DNA from: Mycobacteriaceae bacterium
GTDB taxonomy: Bacteria > Actinomycetota > Actinomycetes > Mycobacteriales > Mycobacteriaceae
DNA: 12,432 bases
Assembly: GCA_019242135.1 (NCBI GenBank)
Contig: JAFAWC010000280.1
Location: 1-12,432 of the forward strand
Direction: 5' to 3'
Both the position numbers and the translations under genes were made by a program. Below the pieces are notes generated by a model that saw only the letters and a list, made by a program, of their open reading frames with translations, was not told where the DNA came from and searched no databases. Below are positions 6,078 to 12,432 of the stretch, piece after piece. The first letter of the stretch is position 1. Each line of letters starts with the position of its first letter.

Positions 6078-6628
6078 ATGAGGTCTTGGTTGCTGCGCGG
6101 GCTCGTCTTCGCCTTCTTGATGGTCGTCCTGCGGCTCGCTCAGGGCGTGATGATCAATAACTGGGAGACACGGGCCCAGCTGATCAGCGTCTGTCTCGTC
6201 CTGATTTTCGCCGTTCTCGCGTTGTTGTGGGGGTACTTTGACGGGCGCGGCGACGCCAAAGCCCAGCCCGACCCCGACCGCCGTGGCGACCTGGCGATGA
6301 CGTGGCTGCTAGCCGGGCTGGTCGCCGGCATCTTGTCGGGCCTCGTGGCGTGGGTGATCGGACTGTTCTACACCACGATTTACGCCGCCGGCCTGCTGAA
6401 CGAGGTCACCACGTTCGCCGCGTTCACCGCGCTGCTGGTGTTCGTCCTGGCCACCATCGGTGTCGCCATCGGCCGCTTCCTCATCGACCGGCGCTACAAC
6501 AAGGAGCACCCCACGCCCACCCGCGAGGGCAGCCACGGATCCGACACCGACGTGTTCGCCGCGGTGCAGGACGACGAGAAGACGCGGGAAACGAGGACCC
6601 CGGAAGCCAGGACCCAGGAAGCCAAGAC

Positions 6629-6650
<22 letters not shown>
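6078..6650 (+). CDS. Four-helix membrane protein (Rv2536-type, 'B-4DMT family')
   Basis: A 190-residue integral membrane protein of unknown function. Hydrophobic segments lie at about 5-25, 34-52, 74-98 and 110-134, with a charged loop ([16 protein letters not shown], 56-71) between helices 2 and 3. Size, topology and position between pepQ and aroQ match the mycobacterial Rv2536 family, which databases label as a four-helix transporter-like protein; I know of no proven substrate. From about 139 onward the tail is hydrophilic. Residues 169-190 are 4.4 copies of a TxEx(R/K) pentapeptide encoded by 15-bp tandem repeats. With basic residues after helix 4 (RRYNK), the tail is probably cytoplasmic. 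The last 22 bp overlap the 3' end of aroQ, tail to tail. The start is ATG 6078, leaderless in appearance. The membrane class is certain, the transporter role is not. Confidence 0.85.
6582..6647 (+). repeat. 15-bp tandem repeat, about 4.4 copies, coding
   Basis: The units translate as [20 protein letters not shown] and a partial TR, each full unit 15 bp long. The copies are diverged at DNA level but keep T at position 1, E at 3 and a basic residue at 5. The array ends at the TAG stop and its last part lies over the aroQ 3' end. The in-frame unit length would allow copy-number change without a frameshift. Confidence 0.8.
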
Positions 6651-8797
<2,147 letters not shown>

Positions 8798-8801
8798 CGC
8801 A

Positions 8802-10016
8802 CTACCCCGACGCCCGCGCGTCGTGTTCGCGTGCGGCCTGCCGAGCGGCAACGCCGTCCAGATATGACGCGATGTTGTTCTTGGTCTCGTTGATCGAGTC
8901 GCCGCCGAACTTCTCCAGCACCGCACGGGCGAGCACGAGGGCGACCATCGACTCGGCGACGACCCCCGCGGCGGGCACGGCGCACACGTCGGAGCGTTGG
9001 TGGATGGCGACGGCCTCGTCGCCGGTGGCCATGTCGACGGTGGCAAGCGCGCGCGGCACCGTGGAGATCGGCTTCATCGCCGCGCGCACCCGCAGCGGCT
9101 GCCCGTTCGTCATGCCGCCCTCGAGTCCTCCGGCGCGGTTCGTGGACCGCAGCACACCGCCCGGACCGGGGTAGATCTCGTCGTGCGCCACGCTGCCACG
9201 ACGGCGTGCGGTCTTAAACCCGTCTCCGATCTCGACGCCCTTGATCGCCTGGATACCCATGATGGCGGCCGCGAGCTGACCGTCGAGTCGGTTGTCGCCG
9301 CTGGTGAACGAGCCCAACCCGACGGGCAGGTTCAGCGCGACGACTTCGACGACCCCACCGAGGGTGTCGCCGTCCTTCTTGGCCGCCTCGATTTCGTCGA
9401 TCATGGACTGCGCCGCCTTCTCGCCATACGCGCGAACCGGGCTGGCGTCGATCGCGTCGAGGTCAGACGGCTGCGGCGGGGGGCCGTCGTACGGCTCGGA
9501 CGCGCCGATGGAGATCACATGCGAGAGCACGTCGACGCCAACGGCCTGCCGCAGGAATTCGCGCGCGATCGTGCCGGCCGCCACGCGGGCGGCGGTTTCC
9601 CGGGCGCTGGCCCGTTCCAACACCGGCCGGGCATCGTCAAAGCCGTACTTGAGCATGCCTGCGTAGTCGGCATGCCCGGGACGCGGTCGGGTCAGCGGGG
9701 CGTTGCGCGCCACATCATGAAGCTGCGCGGCGTCGACGGGGTCGGTGGCCATGACGGTCTCCCACTTCGGCCACTCGGTGTTGCCGATCAGCACGGCGAT
9801 GGGACCGCCGAGGGTGACGCCGTGGCGGACACCGGCCAGCACGGTGACGTCGTCGGCCTCGAACTTCATCCTGGCGCCACGGCCGTAGCCCAGCCGCCGC
9901 CGGGCCAGCTGCGCCCGGATGTCGTCGGAGGTGATGCGCACACCGGCGACCATGCCCTCGAGCAGGCTCACCAGCGCGCGGCCGTGCGACTCGCCGGCCG
10001 TCGTCCACCGCAACAC
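8802..10016 (-). CDS. aroC: Chorismate synthase
   Basis: Converts EPSP to chorismate, the last shikimate step, using reduced FMN (called AroF in M. tuberculosis). It has 404 residues from GTG 10016. Signatures are GESHGRALV (8-16, catalytic His 11), RPGHADY (112-118) and [10 protein letters not shown] (135-144); near the end [16 protein letters not shown] and FGGDS are conserved. An ATG at 10025 would add MGR. I prefer GTG because GGGAAG (10031-10026) is 9 nt before it but abuts the ATG, and because the M. tuberculosis protein begins MLRW. It lies 57 nt after aroE and 4 nt before aroK, in a single minus-strand run. The enzyme assignment is certain; the exact start is probable. Confidence 0.96.
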   Translation of the reverse strand: MLRWTTAGESHGRALVSLLEGMVAGVRITSDDIRAQLARRRLGYGRGARMKFEADDVTVLAGVRHGVTLGGPIAVLIGNTEWPKWETVMATDPVDAAQLHDVARNAPLTRPRPGHADYAGMLKYGFDDARPVLERASARETAARVAAGTIAREFLRQAVGVDVLSHVISIGASEPYDGPPPQPSDLDAIDASPVRAYGEKAAQSMIDEIEAAKKDGDTLGGVVEVVALNLPVGLGSFTSGDNRLDGQLAAAIMGIQAIKGVEIGDGFKTARRRGSVAHDEIYPGPGGVLRSTNRAGGLEGGMTNGQPLRVRAAMKPISTVPRALATVDMATGDEAVAIHQRSDVCAVPAAGVVAESMVALVLARAVLEKFGGDSINETKNNIASYLDGVAARQAAREHDARASG

Positions 10017-10073
10017 GCGTCCCATCTTCCCATGCGACGTGCGTGTTTCTCCAAGGCGAGCCGCCGACCGACT

Positions 10074-10871
10074 CTACGTCGGGGCGACTGCCGCGGCCAT
10101 CGCCTCCTTGGGCGCCGGGCGGCCGGTGAACTGCTCGACCTGGGCGAACGCCTGATGAAGCAGCATCTGCAGCCCGTCGATCACCCGCCCACCCGTGGCG
10201 GCGACGGCGGCTGCGAGCGGGGTCGGCCACGGATCGTAGATGACGTCCAGCAGCACCCGCGCCTGCCGTAACGCGCTGACCTGACCTGCGGCGGCGGCCG
10301 GGATCGTGCTGACCACCGCGCCCGCCGCTGCCGCGTCATCGGCCAGACCCGGGTCGTCCAAAGCGCGCCATCGCCCGGCGAGGCCGACCGTCTCGGCGAG
10401 TTCGATTAGCGCGCGCGCCTTGGCGGCGTCGCGGGCGACCACGGTCGTGGTGCGGGCGCCCAGGTCCGCGGCGGCCACCACCGCGGCCCGCGCGGTGCCG
10501 CCCGACCCGATCACGACGACGTCACCGTGCACGGCGCCCAGCGCACCGGTGACACCGTCGACGTCGGTGTTGTCGGCCCGCCAACCTTGCTCGGTATGCA
10601 GCAAGGTGTTGGCCGACCCCACCAGCGTCGCGCGTTGCGTGCGATCGTCGGCGAATCTCAGTGCGGCGAACTTGCCGGGCATGGTCACCGAGACGCCGAC
10701 CCACTCCGGGCCGAATCCGCCCACCAGGGGCGGCAGTTGCTCGGCTGTGCAGTCGATGCGCTCATAGGTCCAGTCGCACAGCCCGAGTGCGCGGTATGCG
10801 GCCAGATGCAGCTGCGGGGACCTGGAGTGCTCGATCGGCGAACCGAGAACAGCGGCTCTGCGCCCGCTCAT
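10074..10871 (-). CDS. aroE: Shikimate dehydrogenase
   Basis: NADPH-dependent reduction of 3-dehydroshikimate to shikimate (step 4). It has 265 residues, normal for AroE. Shikimate binding is by GSPIEHSRSPQ (S16, S18 at 10-20); the catalytic pair is K67 (SVTMPGK) and D103 (NTDVDG). The NADP-binding loop is GSGGTARAA (122-130), and the conserved C-terminal GLQMLLHQAFAQVEQFTG is present. The start is ATG 10871, overlapping the mltG stop as ATGA. The frame stays open upstream to 11561, but that stretch is antiparallel-free shadow within mltG and has no family signal. The next gene, aroC, begins after 57 nt, without the intervening genes found in M. tuberculosis. Cytoplasmic. Confidence 0.96.
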   Translation of the reverse strand: MSGRRAAVLGSPIEHSRSPQLHLAAYRALGLCDWTYERIDCTAEQLPPLVGGFGPEWVGVSVTMPGKFAALRFADDRTQRATLVGSANTLLHTEQGWRADNTDVDGVTGALGAVHGDVVVIGSGGTARAAVVAAADLGARTTTVVARDAAKARALIELAETVGLAGRWRALDDPGLADDAAAAGAVVSTIPAAAAGQVSALRQARVLLDVIYDPWPTPLAAAVAATGGRVIDGLQMLLHQAFAQVEQFTGRPAPKEAMAAAVAPT

Positions 10872-12100
10872 CGCGCGCTGTCGAGGACACCGTTGCGTTT
10901 GGCCAGCTCGATGTTGGCCAGATGCTGCTGATAGTCGCGGGTGAACAAAGTGGTGCCCTGCATGTCCACGGTCACGAAGTACAGCCAGTCGCCGGGTTCC
11001 GGTCGGACGGCGGCGGCCAGCGCTTGCGCACCCGGCGAGCAGATCGGAGTTTGCGGCAACCCCTCGTTCAGATAGGTGTTCCAGGGGGTGTTGTTGCCGC
11101 GGTCGGCGTCGGTGGTGGCGACTTCCTGGCGGTCCAGCGAATAGTTGATCGTGGAGTCGAACTCGAGCTTCTGGTGCACCTGCAGCCGGTTGTAGATCAC
11201 CCGCGCCACCTTGGCGAAGTCGGCGGGTTTCGACTCCCGCTGCACCAGTGATGCCACGATCAGCGTCTGGTAGGCCGACATCGACAGTCCATCGGGCGAA
11301 TCGGCGAGGCCCGCTTGGGCGTACTGCGTTGTGCTCTCGCCGATCAGCTTGGCCAGCATCTGCTCCGGCGACCACGACGGGTTGATGTCCCAGGTGCCGG
11401 GCGAAATCAGACCTTCCAGCCGGCGGTGATCCCCTCCCATCGCGGCCACCTGCTGCTCCGCCCAGGACGGCACGTTGAGCGCTGACGGGGAGTCGGCGCC
11501 GGCGACCTGACTCAGCTCGTCGGCCGACACACAGCGTCGCTCGCTGCCCAGCCGGGCGCACGACGCGCGGGAGATCAACGTGAAGATGCCCTCGGTCACC
11601 GCGTTCGTCTTGACGTCGTGGATGTCGTCGAGCTGCCGGCCCTCGGGGATGACGAGCTTGCCGACCCGGTTCTGCGGATCGGTCAGGCGCCGGACCGCGT
11701 CGGACGCCGGAATCTGGGTGCGCATCTGGTAGTAACCCGGCTGAATCGACGACATCGCCGAATTGCCGTGCGCCGCGTCGACGAATTTCTGCACCGAGGC
11801 GACGACCTGATTGTCGAGCAGCGTCTGGCCGATCGCTCGTGTCGAGTCCCCGTCGTGGACCTGAATGACGATGTCGGCCTTGCCGCCGCCCGAGTAGTCG
11901 CCGAACCAGCTGTGCCAGAGCCTGGAGCCCAAGAACACCGCCGAGATGACGACCATGACGAGCACCGCCAGAACCGCCATGCGGGTGTTGTGGCGATGCC
12001 GACGGGCGCGTTGGGCTTTCATGCGGGCGGCGCGGGACTGGCGCGGCGCCGTGCCGACGGCCGCCGGTTCCGTGCGCTCGCCTCCCCAGTGGTCAGCCAC
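10868..12100 (-). CDS. mltG: Endolytic peptidoglycan transglycosylase MltG (YceG-like)
   Basis: Inner-membrane lytic transglycosylase that cuts nascent glycan strands and is thought to set their length. It has 410 residues from GTG 12100. A basic cytoplasmic N-terminus ([15 protein letters not shown]) precedes one transmembrane helix (about 41-58); the rest is extracytoplasmic. The catalytic Glu is E289 in SLVQRESK, followed by [20 protein letters not shown] and [17 protein letters not shown] are the other family blocks. Two cysteines (C181, C190) in a segment absent from E. coli MltG could form a disulfide; this is inference. Alternative starts are ATG 12139 and TTG 12142. GTG gives an 8-bp overlap with ruvX and has GAGG 8 nt upstream, so I prefer it, not strongly. 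The stop overlaps aroE by 4 bp. Confidence 0.93.
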   Translation of the reverse strand: MADHWGGERTEPAAVGTAPRQSRAARMKAQRARRHRHNTRMAVLAVLVMVVISAVFLGSRLWHSWFGDYSGGGKADIVIQVHDGDSTRAIGQTLLDNQVVASVQKFVDAAHGNSAMSSIQPGYYQMRTQIPASDAVRRLTDPQNRVGKLVIPEGRQLDDIHDVKTNAVTEGIFTLISRASCARLGSERRCVSADELSQVAGADSPSALNVPSWAEQQVAAMGGDHRRLEGLISPGTWDINPSWSPEQMLAKLIGESTTQYAQAGLADSPDGLSMSAYQTLIVASLVQRESKPADFAKVARVIYNRLQVHQKLEFDSTINYSLDRQEVATTDADRGNNTPWNTYLNEGLPQTPICSPGAQALAAAVRPEPGDWLYFVTVDMQGTTLFTRDYQQHLANIELAKRNGVLDSAR

Positions 12101-12432
12101 GGCCGGCCTCACCGGACGCTGCTGACGTGCGACGCGCATCAAGCCAGCCCTGAAGGATCGCCACCGCTGCGGCCTGGTCGATCACGGCGCGCTGACCCTT
12201 CGCGCGGATACCGGCGTCGCGCAGCGAGCGCTGCGCGCTGACCGTGGTCAGTCGCTCGTCGGCGAGCCGCACCGGAATTCCAGAGATGCGCTGGGCGAGC
12301 GCGTCGGCGAGCGCCACCGCGTCGGCGGCGGCCGGCCCGGCCCGGTCGGCCAGCGTTCGCGGCAGACCGACGACCACCTCGACGACGTCGAGGTCTGCGA
12401 TCAGCGCGACGAGTCGGCGAAGATGCGCTCCG
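12093..12432 (-). CDS. ruvX: RuvX/YqgF Holliday-junction resolvase-like protein (partial, N-terminus beyond right edge)
   Basis: RNase H-fold nuclease family, essential in many bacteria, linked to pre-16S rRNA 5' processing and to Holliday junction resolution. The last 112 residues are present; the family is about 140-170 residues, so the start and the first catalytic Asp are outside the window. Visible blocks are [16 protein letters not shown] (strand and loop), [17 protein letters not shown] with the DER acidic motif, and [20 protein letters not shown] with the C-terminal catalytic Asp. The stop overlaps the preferred mltG start by 8 bp. The neighbourhood ruvX-mltG-aroE is standard in actinobacteria. 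Assignment is firm despite the truncation. Confidence 0.93.
   Translation of the reverse strand, partial: GAHLRRLVALIADLDVVEVVVGLPRTLADRAGPAAADAVALADALAQRISGIPVRLADERLTTVSAQRSLRDAGIRAKGQRAVIDQAAAVAILQGWLDARRTSAASGEAGRG

Noticed and set aside
8798..9046. An 83-residue N-terminal extension in frame with AroK
   Set aside because: It overlaps the aroC 3' end in another frame. The shikimate kinase family starts at [16 protein letters not shown].
8997..10271. A 424-codon plus-strand open frame opposite aroC and aroE
   Set aside because: It mirrors two well-identified genes, has no recognisable domain and no ribosome binding site; a GC-driven shadow.
10872..11561. A 230-residue N-terminal extension in frame with AroE
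   Set aside because: It lies wholly inside mltG in another frame. AroE homology starts at [10 protein letters not shown], and the ATG there overlaps the mltG stop in the usual coupled manner.

Overview
The window reads as a high-GC actinobacterial chromosome, most likely a fast-growing mycobacterium (Mycobacteriaceae, Mycolicibacterium-like). Every protein I recognise resembles its Mycobacterium tuberculosis counterpart as I remember it: EF-P is nearly identical over 187 residues, and AroK keeps M. tuberculosis residue numbering for all key positions. I ran no database search, so the species is not resolved. There are no rRNA or tRNA genes, CRISPR arrays, prophage or insertion sequences. No gene-free stretch exceeds about 210 bp.

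Layout, left to right. (1) 1-2405, minus strand: the pyrimidine operon pyrR-pyrB-pyrC, with both junctions overlapping by 4 bp; pyrC runs off the left edge. Its leader (2358-2400) carries a clear PyrR-binding RNA element whose lower stem buries the pyrR Shine-Dalgarno sequence. (2) 2444-3646, plus strand: a serine beta-lactamase-like hydrolase or family VIII-type esterase, divergent from pyrR. (3) 3706-6044, minus strand: pepQ, efp and nusB (cytoplasmic peptidase, translation factor, transcription factor). (4) 6078-6650, plus strand: a four-helix membrane protein of the Rv2536 type, whose C-terminal tail is made of tandem 15-bp repeats. (5) 6629-12432, minus strand: a tight run ruvX-mltG-aroE-aroC-aroK-aroB-aroQ, read from right to left. 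It holds a Holliday-junction resolvase-like protein, a peptidoglycan lytic transglycosylase and five shikimate-pathway enzymes; ruvX is cut by the right edge.

The genes are housekeeping: de novo pyrimidine synthesis, chorismate synthesis (steps 2, 3, 4, 5 and 7), translation elongation, rRNA antitermination and cell-wall termination. Interest lies mainly in cis elements and gene edges: the PyrR element, a hairpin centred on the efp stop codon next to the nusB start, paired divergent leaderless-type promoters, an Arg/Pro-rich C-terminal extension on AroK, and the repeat tail overlapping aroQ. I found no new multi-gene system.

Three starts differ from the longest open frame: pyrR (GTG 2354), nusB (ATG 4164) and aroC (GTG 10016). 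Two more (aroK, aroE) lie well inside longer open frames, and the mltG start is uncertain.
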